Shown here piece by piece: positions 35,243 to 43,000 of a stretch of 49,919 nucleotides of DNA. Source of the stretch: Solirubrobacteraceae bacterium (GTDB lineage: Bacteria > Actinomycetota > Thermoleophilia > Solirubrobacterales > Solirubrobacteraceae); NCBI GenBank assembly GCA_025451035.1, contig JANWLE010000094.1:1-49919 (forward strand), given 5' to 3'. A program made the translations under genes and the position numbers. Every line of letters starts with the position of its first letter. The first letter of the stretch is position 1. The notes under the pieces are model-generated. The model was not told the DNA's origin and did not search any database. It worked only from the letters and a program-made list of their open reading frames with translations.

Positions 35243-35693
35243 AGCGCGGTTCGAGGACCATCAGCGGGATCTTGCGCTCCGTGCGCCGCCGATACGCTTC
35301 GTAGCCGCCGTACACGTCCACCGCCAGCCCCCACAGCCGGTCGTACTCCTCGGGCGTCGCCTCGCGCGCATGCACCGGCATCAACTTCGAGCCGATCTGG
35401 ATCGTCGTGTCGGGGTTGGCCTTGAGGTTGTGGTACCAGGCCGGGTTCTTCTGATAGCCGCCCTTGGAGGCGATCAGGATCGTGTTCTCGCCGTCACGCG
35501 CGAACACCAGCGGCGTCGTGCGACTTACGCCGCTCTTGGCGCCAACGTGGTCGAGCAGGCACATCTCCGGCAGGCCGGGGATGTGTTGGCCGATCACGCC
35601 GCGCGACGCGCGGTAGACCTTCGCGTGGGCACCCATCAGGCGGGTCAGAAGGCCCCAGTTGCGGTCGGCCCAGCGCAGGTAGTCGACGGCCAT
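35241..35693 (-). CDS. F420/deazaflavin-dependent nitroreductase-family protein (DDN-like)
   Basis: A 150-aa split-barrel protein. The family pattern is visible: GLPEMCLLDHVGAKSGVSRT, TPLVFARDGENTILIASKGG, YQKNPAWYHNLKANPDTTIQ, and EYDRLWGLAVDVYGGYEAYR. Members bind coenzyme F420 and reduce quinones, fatty acids or nitroaromatics, as Ddn does in M. tuberculosis; the physiological substrate here is unknown. The ATG at 35693 has TACAGT 10 nt upstream; the extension to 35897 reads through the operator repeats and is spurious. It diverges from the hydroxylase gene with which it shares the operator region. Confidence 0.85.
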   Translation of the reverse strand: MAVDYLRWADRNWGLLTRLMGAHAKVYRASRGVIGQHIPGLPEMCLLDHVGAKSGVSRTTPLVFARDGENTILIASKGGYQKNPAWYHNLKANPDTTIQIGSKLMPVHAREATPEEYDRLWGLAVDVYGGYEAYRRRTERKIPLMVLEPR

Positions 35694-35703
35694 CGCGGCT
35701 TGC

Positions 35704-35709
35704 ACTGTA
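35704..35709 (-). promoter_or_regulatory. -10 box of the F420-type reductase gene
   Basis: TACAGT on the minus strand lies 10 nt upstream of the ATG at 35693 and 22 bp from the edge of the operator unit. Confidence 0.45.
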
Positions 35710-35731
35710 CCGGCAACCGAGCGCGAGCAGA

Positions 35732-35826
35732 TTACGCGAGCTTGCGTAACGCAAATTTGCGTAAGATTCATGACGCAAAAGCAGTGTGTCTCGTTACGCA
35801 TAGTTGCGTAACGCAATCTTGCGTAA
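35732..35826. promoter_or_regulatory. Duplicated palindromic operator in a divergent promoter region
   Basis: Two copies of a 33-bp unit, 35732-35764 and 35794-35826, are offset by 62 bp. Each unit reads TTACGC-N4-TTGCGTAACGCAA-N2-TTGCGTAA and differs only in the N positions (GAGC/ATAG and AT/TC). The 13-mer TTGCGTAACGCAA is an inverted repeat around one central base. Octamer TTGCGTAA occurs at 35742, 35757, 35804 and 35819. A further half-site (GACGCAAA) lies between the units, and unit 2 continues as CGCA. Unit 1 ends 38 bp from the minus-strand start codon and unit 2 ends 37 bp from the plus-strand start. AT-rich relative to surroundings. The cognate regulator is not apparent in the window. 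Confidence 0.8.
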
Positions 35827-35849
35827 CGCAGCTTCCCCGGCCGCTGGGC

Positions 35850-35855
35850 TAGCAT
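35850..35855 (+). promoter_or_regulatory. -10 box of the hydroxylase gene (leaderless type)
   Basis: TAGCAT lies 8 nt upstream of the ATG at 35864, just downstream of operator unit 2. Confidence 0.5.
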
Positions 35856-35863
35856 CGACGGGG

Positions 35864-36643
35864 ATGGCAGACACGGTGAGAAGCAGCGCGACCGCAACAG
35901 GCGATGCTCGCCCGGACGCCGAAGGGCTCACTCCGGACCTCGACGCCCCGCACCTGACCGCGCCGGCCGGGGCGGTGCCCACGCGAGACCAGAGGCGGGC
36001 CGTCACGCTCGCCGACTGCGCGCGCACCTTCGCGCGCCAGCCCTCGCCCCCGTATTTGCTTGGCGCGGTCGCGGTGGCGCTCGCGCTGCGCGTCCCCCAG
36101 GGCGGGTGGAGCTGGCGCGACCTGGTGATGGCCGGCGGGCTCATCGGCGTCACGCCGTTCGTCGAGTGGGCGATCCACGTGTACCTGCTGCACTCGCGGC
36201 CGTTCACGCTGCTCGGCCGGCGCGTGGAGCTGCTGACCGCGCGTGAGCACCGCGCGCACCACCGCGCGCCGGGGGTGCTCGAGGGCGTGTTGATCCCCGT
36301 CTCCGGGGTGCTCGTGTTCCTCGCGATGATCGCCGCCACCAACTGGGCGCTGTCGTTCCCGATCGCGGCGGTCCTCTCCGGCCCGCGCCTGGCGTACGCC
36401 ACCACCGGTGTGGCAGTGAGCTTCGCGATCCTCGCCTCCTACGAGTGGATCCACTTTCTGATCCACACCCCCTACCGGCCCAAGCGCCGCTACTACAAGG
36501 CGATCTGGCGAAATCACCGGCTGCACCACTACAAGAACGAGCGCTACTGGTTCGGCGTCACCTCCACCGTCGGCGACCGCCTGATCGGCACCTCGCCCGA
36601 CCAGCACGAGATCCCCCGCTCCGCCACCGCCCGCACGCTCTAG
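35864..36643 (+). CDS. Fatty acid hydroxylase / sterol desaturase family membrane protein
   Basis: A 259-aa diiron membrane oxygenase. After about 60 hydrophilic residues come four helices (GVLVFLAMIAATNWALSFPI, ATTGVAVSFAILASYEWIHF). The histidine clusters are HVYLLH, REHRAHHRAP, HFLIH and NHRLHHYKNERYWFGVTS, the pattern of the FA_hydroxylase superfamily, which includes carotenoid hydroxylases, sterol C4/C5 oxidases and fatty-acid hydroxylases. The exact substrate is unknown. It shares the duplicated operator with the F420-type reductase, so both may act on the same lipid or respond to the same signal. Confidence 0.8.
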   Translation: MADTVRSSATATGDARPDAEGLTPDLDAPHLTAPAGAVPTRDQRRAVTLADCARTFARQPSPPYLLGAVAVALALRVPQGGWSWRDLVMAGGLIGVTPFVEWAIHVYLLHSRPFTLLGRRVELLTAREHRAHHRAPGVLEGVLIPVSGVLVFLAMIAATNWALSFPIAAVLSGPRLAYATTGVAVSFAILASYEWIHFLIHTPYRPKRRYYKAIWRNHRLHHYKNERYWFGVTSTVGDRLIGTSPDQHEIPRSATARTL

Positions 36644-36665
36644 CTGACGCGAGCGCTCGCCCGCG

Positions 36666-37658
36666 CTAGCCCCCGCTTCGTTCGAGCAGCGCGCTGGCCG
36701 CGCTCGCCGGGTCAAGGCGCCGCTCGATGACCTCCTGCAAGAGGCGCTTGAACTGGGCGTCCTCGCGCAGCTCCTCCTCCAGGCGCCTGCGCATCCGGGC
36801 GCTTGCGATCGCGAGCACCTCGTTGCGCAGGTTGCGCCCGCGACGCTCCTGCAGGGTGCCCTCGGCGGCGATGTGCGCACGGTGCTCCCCTAGCCGCTCG
36901 ACGAGCTCGTCGATCCCCTCGCCGCGCGCCGCCTCGGTCTTGACGATCGGCACCCGCCAGCGCGGGCGGGCGGGGCCCGAGCTGGCCTCGTCGAGATTCG
37001 CCAGCGACAAGACGCCGCGTATCTCGCGCACCATCGTGTCGGTCAGGGGGTGCTGCGCCTTGTTGATCACGATCACGTCGGGGATCTCCATCACGCCGGC
37101 CTTGAGCGCCTGGATCGAGTCGCCTGAGCCCGGCATCAGCACCAGCACGATCGTGTCAGCGTGGTCGATGATGTCTATCTCCGCCTGGCCGACGCCGACG
37201 GTCTCGATGAAGATGTCCTGCCGGCCGGCGGCGTCCAGCAAGAGCGCCGCCTGCAGCGCGGCCTCGGACAGCCCGCCGAGCGCACCGCGGTTGGCCATCG
37301 AGCGGATGAACACCCCCTGGTCCAGGAAGTGCTCGGTCAGGCGGATGCGGTCTCCCAGCAGCGCCCCTTGCGTGAACGGCGAGGACGGGTCGATCGACAG
37401 CACGCCGACGGTCCGCCCAGCCGCCCGCCGCGCCTTCGTGAGCGCGCCGATCAGCGTCGACTTGCCGACCCCGGGCGGCCCGGTGAAACCGAACACGGCG
37501 GCCCGCCCGGTATGGGGATAGACCTCGCGCACCAAGTCCCACCCCTCGGGGCGGTCGTCCTCGACCAGCGAGATCGCGCGCGCCAGCGCGCGCCGGTCGC
37601 CGTTGAGCAGCCGCCGCGCGAGGCTGCTCGTGCCTTCGTTGGTGTTCGCCTGAGGCAT
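36666..37658 (-). CDS. meaB: Methylmalonyl-CoA mutase-associated GTPase MeaB
   Basis: A 330-aa G3E-family P-loop GTPase that gates cofactor loading and protects B12-dependent acyl-CoA mutases. GFTGPPGVGKSTLIGALTKA is the P-loop (about residues 57-76). SIDPSSPFTQGALLGDRIRL, FIETVGVGQAEIDI and NKAQHPLTD (the base-recognition NKxD site in modified form, NKAQ) follow. The length is normal. The mutase small subunit is encoded at 30.0-30.4 kb; the large subunit is not in the window. GATAAT 8 nt upstream of the ATG suggests a leaderless transcript. Confidence 0.94.
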   Translation of the reverse strand: MPQANTNEGTSSLARRLLNGDRRALARAISLVEDDRPEGWDLVREVYPHTGRAAVFGFTGPPGVGKSTLIGALTKARRAAGRTVGVLSIDPSSPFTQGALLGDRIRLTEHFLDQGVFIRSMANRGALGGLSEAALQAALLLDAAGRQDIFIETVGVGQAEIDIIDHADTIVLVLMPGSGDSIQALKAGVMEIPDVIVINKAQHPLTDTMVREIRGVLSLANLDEASSGPARPRWRVPIVKTEAARGEGIDELVERLGEHRAHIAAEGTLQERRGRNLRNEVLAIASARMRRRLEEELREDAQFKRLLQEVIERRLDPASAASALLERSGG

Positions 37659-37666
37659 AGCGCGCC

Positions 37667-37672
37667 ATTATC
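37667..37672 (-). promoter_or_regulatory. -10 box of meaB (leaderless type)
   Basis: GATAAT on the minus strand lies 8 nt upstream of the ATG. Confidence 0.5.
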
Positions 37673-37732
37673 GCCGAGCGCCCCCGCGGGCGTTCGGCGG
37701 CGCGCTGTGAGCCCCCGCCGCGATGCGCTGGC

Positions 37733-37738
37733 TAGGAT
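37733..37738 (+). promoter_or_regulatory. -10 box of the hexapeptide acyltransferase gene (leaderless type)
   Basis: TAGGAT lies 9 nt upstream of the ATG at 37748. It is divergent from and 60 bp away from the meaB box. Confidence 0.5.
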
Positions 37739-37747
37739 CCGCCGCGC

Positions 37748-38458
37748 ATGGAAAGCGAGGCAGCTCACAGCGGCCAGGCCACGAGCCCGCCCGACCCGCA
37801 GGCGCCGCCGGCGGACGGCGCCCACGTGCGGGCGGCGCCAGCGCCGCCCCACGGCGGGCCGCTGACGCTGCTGCGCTTCATGCGCGCGAACAAAATGCTG
37901 CACCTCGCGTATGCCTCGATGCTGATCCGCCTGGCGCTGTTGAAGCTGCGTTTCGGCAGGCGCCTGCAGCTCGACGGGCTCTGCTTCCTCTGTCCCGGCG
38001 TGCAGCTCGAGATCGGCAAGTCGGCGACGCTGCGCCTCGGTCGCTGGTCGTGGATCGGCCACGGCTCGAAGATCCGCGTGCACGAGGGGGAAGTCTCGAT
38101 CGGCGCGAAGACCGTGATGGGCCAGGAGTGCACGATCTCCTGCTTCCAGCACGTCTCGATCGGGCGCGAGTGCATCGTCGCCGACCGGGTGATGCTGATC
38201 GACTTCGACCACGGCGTCGTGGAGGTGGAGCGCCCGATCCGCCTGCAGGGCATCTACAAGCGTGACGTGCGCGTCGGGCACAACGTCTGGATCGGCTACG
38301 GCGCGTGCCTACTGCGCGGTGTCCGCGTTGGCGAGAACAGCGTGATCGGCACGAGCGCGGTCGTGACTCGTGAGGTCCCCGCGAACGCGATCGTGGGCGG
38401 CGTCCCGGCGCGCGTCATCCGCATGCGCGAGGCGCCGCAACAGATGCGCTTCGAGTGA
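37748..38458 (+). CDS. Hexapeptide-repeat (left-handed beta-helix) acyltransferase
   Basis: A 236-aa protein of the maltose/galactoside O-acetyltransferase-like superfamily. About 40 Pro/Ala-rich residues precede an amphipathic segment (LRFMRANKMLHLAYASMLIR). The beta-helix runs from about residue 75, with imperfect hexapeptides (VQLEIGKSATLRLGRWSWIG, then VSIGAKTVMGQECTISCFQH) and a loop LIDFDHGVVEVERPIRLQG. The C-terminal turn is VRVGHNVWIGYGACLLRGVR, ending in VVTREVPANAIVGGVPARVI. The acceptor is unknown; a sugar of the envelope is likely. Confidence 0.8.
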   Translation: MESEAAHSGQATSPPDPQAPPADGAHVRAAPAPPHGGPLTLLRFMRANKMLHLAYASMLIRLALLKLRFGRRLQLDGLCFLCPGVQLEIGKSATLRLGRWSWIGHGSKIRVHEGEVSIGAKTVMGQECTISCFQHVSIGRECIVADRVMLIDFDHGVVEVERPIRLQGIYKRDVRVGHNVWIGYGACLLRGVRVGENSVIGTSAVVTREVPANAIVGGVPARVIRMREAPQQMRFE

Positions 38459-38465
38459 GGCCTGC

Positions 38466-39899
38466 CTAGTTCTCCAGCACGCGCGGATCGGCGTGCGCGG
38501 CGAGGTTTCCCAGCGCCGCCTCATCCGAGCGGGCTCCGTCGGCCAGCGCCCGCTCGAGCGCCCGCGCGTGCCCTTCGAAACGCTCGTGGGCGTAGGGGAC
38601 CGCCAGGCCGCGGGACACCATGAACGCCCAGTCGCTCGACTGCAGCGCCAGCAGCTCGCGCAGCGCGGTGCGGCTGGCCGCACCGGCGGTGTGCACCAGC
38701 TCCAGCTCCGCCGCGCGGGCGGCGAACGCGAGCTGCGCAACGCTGGGGCCCGACCAGGTCGAGAGGTCGTGCCCCTCCCCCCAGCTGACTGCCTGGGACT
38801 CGCCGAGCAGACGCCCGGGGGCAGCTTGCGGCTCGTGCCGGGCAAGCGCCTCGTCAAGCCGTACGAGCTCCAGCTGCTGGCGGGAGCACTCCTCGAGCAC
38901 CGCCTCTAGCCACGACACCCCCTCGTACCACCAGTGGCCGAGCAGCTCCGTGTCGAGCGCGCACACGAGCAGCCCGCCGCCCGCGAGGCCCTCACCGTCC
39001 CTGCGCAGGCGCGCCTTGACGCGCGCGACGAAGTCCGCGGCATGCTCGCGGGCGAGGCCGAGCGCGCGCTCGTGGTCGTAGGCGCCGCCGTCGTTGGCCC
39101 ACGGGTTGTGGTGGTGGATCGTGTGGCGGTGGTAGTCGCGGTAGCCGCCGTTGGCGGGATAGCCGTCCTCACTCCAGACCAACGACATGCTCGCCCGGTC
39201 GACCGGCACGATCACCACGCCGGCGTCGCCGAGCAGCGGCTGCAGGTGCTCGCGCGCGCCCAAACCGAAGCGGTCGGTCAGCTCCAGGCACACGGTCCGC
39301 ACCCCGGCGTCCTCGAGCAGCGGCTCCAGGTAGGGGGTGTAGGCGCACTCCGGCAGCCAGAAGCCCCCTTGCCAGTCGGCGTCCAGGCGCGCGCGGTGGG
39401 ACTGCACGCCGGTCTGCACCTGTGCGCGGATGCCGGCGTCGCTCGCCAGCAGCGGCAGCACCGCGTGGGTCGCCGAGGACGTCCACTGCGCATGCGGGGC
39501 GAACGCCCCGAGCAGGTCACCCCCCCGCTCGGAGAAACGCCTGATCGCCCACGCGTAGTCCTCGCGCCAGGAGCGTTCGAGCTCCCGCGCGAGCTGCTCG
39601 TGGCCGCCGGCGCGCAGGCCCTCGATGTCCTCCTCGTGGGTGTAGCGGCGGACCTCCTCGAGGAAACGCACGAAGCGCTCGGGGACGGCGCTCGCCTCGA
39701 GCTGGTCACACAGCACCGGGGTCAGCGACAGCGTCAGCGGCGCGCCGCTGTCCAGTAGCTCGAGCAGCGGCAAATAGCTGCAGGCGATCGCCTCCCACAA
39801 CCACTCCTCCCCGAACGGCCAGGTGCCGAAGCCCTCGACGTACGGCATGTGCGTGTGCAAGACGATCGCCAGCTGGCCGCTGGATTTGGCGCGGCTCAT
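38466..39899 (-). CDS. Glycoside hydrolase family 57 protein, probable 1,4-alpha-glucan branching enzyme
   Basis: A 477-aa GH57 enzyme. Motif 1 is VLHTHMPYVEGFG (residues 13-25). The nucleophile is E184 in GFWLPECAYTPYLEPLL and the acid/base is D316 in CALDTELLGHWWYEGVSWLE. HHHNPWANDGGAYDHERA lies between them. These match the branching-enzyme subgroup (DUF1957-type), which makes alpha-1,6 branches in glycogen, although the protein is shorter than the 520-560 aa of characterised members. The start is at the first in-frame ATG; no Shine-Dalgarno sequence is visible. It is 124 bp downstream of the methyltransferase gene on the same strand. Confidence 0.85.
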   Translation of the reverse strand: MSRAKSSGQLAIVLHTHMPYVEGFGTWPFGEEWLWEAIACSYLPLLELLDSGAPLTLSLTPVLCDQLEASAVPERFVRFLEEVRRYTHEEDIEGLRAGGHEQLARELERSWREDYAWAIRRFSERGGDLLGAFAPHAQWTSSATHAVLPLLASDAGIRAQVQTGVQSHRARLDADWQGGFWLPECAYTPYLEPLLEDAGVRTVCLELTDRFGLGAREHLQPLLGDAGVVIVPVDRASMSLVWSEDGYPANGGYRDYHRHTIHHHNPWANDGGAYDHERALGLAREHAADFVARVKARLRRDGEGLAGGGLLVCALDTELLGHWWYEGVSWLEAVLEECSRQQLELVRLDEALARHEPQAAPGRLLGESQAVSWGEGHDLSTWSGPSVAQLAFAARAAELELVHTAGAASRTALRELLALQSSDWAFMVSRGLAVPYAHERFEGHARALERALADGARSDEAALGNLAAHADPRVLEN

Positions 39900-40023
39900 C
39901 GCCGGGGCGCGAGCGCTTGCGGGGCGATCTGCGGCTGAGAGTGGCTCACGACGGCGAAGACTGCCAGAAACTCCCGGAATCCTCGCCGTACTCCACCGGC
40001 CGCGGGCGGCTCAGAGAGCCGGC

Positions 40024-40812
40024 TCAGGGACGACACACCGCGATGAAGTCAAGCGCCCGGTCGAGCTGCCCGGTGCTCGCCTCGCGCAACACGAAGTCGC
40101 TCGCGGCGATCGCCGGGGTGAACCACCCGTAGAAACGCTCGGTGAGCCGCAGGCGGGGGTGCACCGCGTCCCACCCCAGCTTGAGCGCCAACTCGTGGGC
40201 CCTCAGCTTGCGGGCATGGAACAGGCCGTAGATCCGCACCGACGCGAAATGCTTCGCGCAGAGCTCGTGGAATTCGGTGGCCGTGTACTCGTGCACGTGC
40301 CAGGGGTTGTCCGAGCGCGAGGCGCCCTTCGGCGCGAGCGTCAGCACGTTCGGCGTGGACACATACACGGGTCCCCGCTCCCCCGTCAGCGACCTGAAGT
40401 GCTCGAGCACCGCGTCCGGGTCCTTGAGATGCTCGATCGTCTGCAGGAACACGACGGCGTCCGCGGGGCTCGCATAGGTCTCCACCAACTCGCGTGCGAA
40501 GCTCAGGTTCTCGCGGCGGTAGCGCAGGTGGGCGTGCTCGTGCGCCTGTGGGTTGGCGTCGACGCCGACGACGCTGGCGGCACGGTCGGCGAGTACGTCC
40601 GTGCCGTAGCCCTCGCCGCAGGCCATGTCGATCACGCGCAGCCCCTCGAGCTGCGGCGCGATCCACTCGTACACCGCCAGGTGGCGGCGAAACCAGTAGT
40701 TCTCCTCGGGGATGTCGGGCAGCGTGCGCTCGCCGGTGAGCGGCAGCGGCGGCACCCCCTCGGGCTGGTCGCGCTGGAGGATCGGCGGCGCAGGCGCAGA
40801 GGAAGGGGACAC
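40024..40812 (-). CDS. Class I SAM-dependent methyltransferase (sugar/lipid-type)
   Basis: A 262-aa methyltransferase. The SAM site is VIDMACGEGYGTDVLADRA near residue 60, followed by VVGVDANPQAHEHAHLRY (acidic ribose loop) and VVFLQTIEHLKDPDAVLEHF (motif IV). FDFIAV-like sequence ends the fold. The N-terminus LPLTGERTLPDIPEENYWFR is typical of methyltransferases near glycan gene clusters. The target is unknown. The start is GTG at 40812, 7 nt after TATACT, the best -10 match in the window; the much longer frame that extends to 42249 is antisense to the neighbouring genes. Confidence 0.82.
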   Translation of the reverse strand: MSPSSAPAPPILQRDQPEGVPPLPLTGERTLPDIPEENYWFRRHLAVYEWIAPQLEGLRVIDMACGEGYGTDVLADRAASVVGVDANPQAHEHAHLRYRRENLSFARELVETYASPADAVVFLQTIEHLKDPDAVLEHFRSLTGERGPVYVSTPNVLTLAPKGASRSDNPWHVHEYTATEFHELCAKHFASVRIYGLFHARKLRAHELALKLGWDAVHPRLRLTERFYGWFTPAIAASDFVLREASTGQLDRALDFIAVCRP

Positions 40813-40819
40813 GGCCGCG

Positions 40820-40825
40820 AGTATA
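40820..40825 (-). promoter_or_regulatory. -10 box of the 40.0-40.8 kb methyltransferase (leaderless type)
   Basis: TATACT on the minus strand ends 7 nt before the GTG start at 40812. Confidence 0.6.
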
Positions 40826-40981
40826 CGGGCCGCGCGCTCTGCGCCGGCGAGGGCTAGCGGCACGCGACTTCGCCTGCCAGCCGCCCAAGCCTTCATCGAC
40901 GGAAGCCGCTCGCCACACACGATCCGCGTTTGCGGCCTGCGCCCCGCCACGGCCTGGTGAACGCCAGCGAGCCTCATGCCA

Positions 40982-40987
40982 TATCGT
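40982..40987 (+). promoter_or_regulatory. -10 box of the 41.0-41.9 kb methyltransferase (leaderless type)
   Basis: TATCGT lies 8 nt upstream of the GTG at 40996. Confidence 0.5.
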
Positions 40988-40995
40988 GCCCGCCC

Positions 40996-41901
40996 GTGAC
41001 ACCCGTTCTCAGCGCCGAGGAGATCCGCGACGTCAACACGCGCTACCACGATGTCGCGGCCGAGCACTACGACTCCAAGTGGGGTATCGACTTCGGCGAG
41101 CTCGGCTGCGCGCAGGTCGTGCAGAAGGTCGAGAAGGCCCTCGGCGGCGAGCCGCGGCGCTTCAAAAGCACGCTCGAGATCGGCTCCGGGACGGGCTATT
41201 TCACGTTGAACATGATGCGCGCGGGCCTGATCGAGCACGCGACCTGCAGCGACATCTCGCCCGGCATGCTCGAGACGCTGAGCGCCAACGCCGAGCGTCT
41301 CGAGCTCAACGTGCAGACGCGCCTCGCGGACGCCGAGCGGCTGCCGTTCGACGACGGGAGCTTCGACCTGGTGCTCGGCCACGCCGTGCTGCACCACATC
41401 CCCGACCTCGCCCAGGCTTTCGCCGAGTTCGAGCGAGTGCTCGCCCCCGGCGGGACGGTGCTGTTCGCGGGCGAGCCCTCCCGTTACGGCGACCGCCTGG
41501 CGCGCGTGCCCAAGCGCGCGGCTGGCGCCGTCGCGCCGGTGTGGCGGCGGGCGATCGGCGCGCGGGCGGCCGGGCCGGCGGAGGGCGGCGCACCCGAGGC
41601 GTCGCTCGAGAGCGTCGTGGACGTGCACGCGTTCGCCCCAGGAGAACTCGCGAAGTTCGCGCGCGGCGCTGGCCTGGAGCGGGTGCGCGTAACCGGCGAG
41701 GAGCTCCTGGCGAACTGGTTCGGCTGGACCAACCGCACGCTCGAGGCGACCGCCGAGCAGGCCGACATCCCGTGGGCGTGGCGTCAGTACGCCTACCGCG
41801 GCTACCTGCTGCTGCAGCGCCTGGACCGGAGCCTGCTCGAGTCGCGCCTGCCAAGCGCGATCTTCTACAACCTGATGATCACCGCGAGCAAGCGCCCCTA
41901 G
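40996..41901 (+). CDS. Class I SAM-dependent methyltransferase (UbiE/Methyltransf_11 type)
   Basis: A 301-aa methyltransferase. TLEIGSGTGYFTLNMMRAG near residue 57 is the SAM-binding loop. CSDISPGMLETLSANAERL, LADAERLPFDDGSFDLVLGH and HHIPDLAQAFAEFERVLAPG follow in the order expected for Methyltransf_11 proteins. The C-terminal third (LLANWFGWTNRTLEATAEQA, YRGYLLLQRLDRSLLESRLP) is specific to this protein and may bind a lipid or quinone-like substrate. GTG start chosen by the TATCGT box. It diverges from the other methyltransferase across a 183-bp gap that holds only the two -10 boxes. Confidence 0.82.
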   Translation: MTPVLSAEEIRDVNTRYHDVAAEHYDSKWGIDFGELGCAQVVQKVEKALGGEPRRFKSTLEIGSGTGYFTLNMMRAGLIEHATCSDISPGMLETLSANAERLELNVQTRLADAERLPFDDGSFDLVLGHAVLHHIPDLAQAFAEFERVLAPGGTVLFAGEPSRYGDRLARVPKRAAGAVAPVWRRAIGARAAGPAEGGAPEASLESVVDVHAFAPGELAKFARGAGLERVRVTGEELLANWFGWTNRTLEATAEQADIPWAWRQYAYRGYLLLQRLDRSLLESRLPSAIFYNLMITASKRP

Positions 41902-41946
41902 CGGGAAAGGCGCCCTAGCGAGGCGCTGAAGGGCCGCCGGCGCCCG

Positions 41947-41952
41947 TAGACT
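41947..41952 (+). promoter_or_regulatory. -10 box of the LON-domain gene (leaderless type)
   Basis: TAGACT lies 7 nt upstream of the GTG at 41960. Confidence 0.55.
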
Positions 41953-41959
41953 GGCTGTA

Positions 41960-42586
41960 GTGGACGGCCGGACCCAAACCCACTTCCCGCTGTTCCCGCT
42001 GAGCCTGGTGGCGCTCCCCTCAGAGCTCGTGCCGCTGCACGTCTTCGAGGAGCGCTTCCGGCTGATGATCGAGGACTGCCTGACCGACGACCGCGAGTTC
42101 GGGATCCTGTGGCTCGCCGAGGACGAACTCAAGACGGTCGGCTGCGCCTGCCGCGTCGAGGAGGTCCTCGAGCGCCAGCAGGACGGGAGCTTGAACATCC
42201 TCGCGCGCGGCACACGGGCCTTGCGCCTGCTCGAGCGCCAGGACGACATGCCCTACCCCGCCGGCGTCGTCGAATACATCCCGGACGGCGAGCAGGCACC
42301 GGACCAGGCGGCCGCGCTCACCGCCAGGCAGGTGTATGCGGAGCTCGTGAGCGAGGCCACCGACCGCAGCATCGACCCTGTCGAGCTCGCCGCAATGAGC
42401 GCTTACGAGATGGCCGCGACCGTTGACTTCGGCGCTGACGCCAAGCAGGAGCTGCTCGAGCTGCGCTCGGAGACCGCGCGGCTGAGATTGCTGACGCTGC
42501 TTTTGCGGGCCGCGATGAAGCGCCTGGAGCTGATCGAGCGCGCGCACACACAGGCGCGCTCAAACGGCAAGGTCCGCTTCCGCTGA
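41960..42586 (+). CDS. LON substrate-binding-domain protein
   Basis: A 208-aa protein equivalent to the N-terminal domain of Lon protease (PUA-like), with no ATPase or protease domain. FPLFPLSLVALPSELVPLHV and FEERFRLMIEDCLTDDREFG are the family signatures, followed by RVEEVLERQQDGSLNILARG. The rest is helical. Stand-alone LON-domain proteins are common in actinobacteria and have no firmly established function. GTG start with TAGACT 7 nt upstream. Confidence 0.85.
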   Translation: MDGRTQTHFPLFPLSLVALPSELVPLHVFEERFRLMIEDCLTDDREFGILWLAEDELKTVGCACRVEEVLERQQDGSLNILARGTRALRLLERQDDMPYPAGVVEYIPDGEQAPDQAAALTARQVYAELVSEATDRSIDPVELAAMSAYEMAATVDFGADAKQELLELRSETARLRLLTLLLRAAMKRLELIERAHTQARSNGKVRFR

Positions 42587-42589
42587 GGA

Positions 42590-43000
42590 TCACAGGCGCA
42601 GGGCGCAATTGCGCTGCGCGGCCTGCAGCACGAACAGCGCGAGACGGTGCAGCACCGCCGGCTGATGCGGTGAGTTGTCGTTGAAGGTGACGGTCCCGTC
42701 CTGGTCGCGCACGTGGTAGTGGAAGACCGAGCCGCGCGCCGGCGGGAGCGCCAGGTTGCTGGAGGCTGGGTCTTTCAGTTCTTCCTGTAGCGCCCTCGCC
42801 TGCAGCAGCTGCGGGTCGCTGAGCGCACGCGCGCTCACCCCGTTGCAGTGCACGCCGCCTTCTTCGTTGACGAGCAGCGTCAGGCTCGCGCCGGCGATCG
42901 TGCCCGAGCGATAGACGATGAACAGATCGGGGGCCCTGATCCGCTCGCCGCAGCCGGCGAGGGCCAACACGCAGGCGCCGGCGGTCAACGCCGCCTTCAC
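42590..43000 (-). CDS. Small predicted lipoprotein, function unknown
   Basis: A 136-aa protein with a lipoprotein signal: KAALTAGACVLALAGC, lipobox LAGC with the lipidated cysteine at residue 17. The mature part has one beta-rich stretch (FIVYRSGTIAGASLTLLVNE) with a cysteine in GGVHCNGVSARAL and another in QRNCALRL near the C-terminus, which may pair. No family recognised. GTG start overlapping the stop of the gamma-glutamyltransferase gene (GTGA), so the two are translated together; the lipoprotein may accompany that enzyme. Confidence 0.7.
   Translation of the reverse strand: MKAALTAGACVLALAGCGERIRAPDLFIVYRSGTIAGASLTLLVNEEGGVHCNGVSARALSDPQLLQARALQEELKDPASSNLALPPARGSVFHYHVRDQDGTVTFNDNSPHQPAVLHRLALFVLQAAQRNCALRL

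Noticed and set aside
35732-35830. CRISPR-like or satellite repeat
   Set aside because: Only two unit copies; the conserved parts are inverted repeats with variable spacers inside the unit and there are no cas genes. The position fits an operator.
35694-35897. N-terminal extension of the F420-type reductase frame through the repeats
   Set aside because: Residues in this stretch come from the operator repeats (repeated Arg-Tyr and Val-Thr-Gln), with no family similarity; ATG at 35693 begins the conserved domain.
36649-36660. GCGAGCGCTCGC palindrome between the hydroxylase and meaB genes as a terminator
   Set aside because: No loop and no U-tract; similar GC palindromes are expected by chance in this composition.
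40813-42249. Long N-terminal extension of the minus-strand methyltransferase frame
   Set aside because: Antisense to the divergent methyltransferase and the LON-domain gene; TATACT followed by GTG at 40812 marks the true start.
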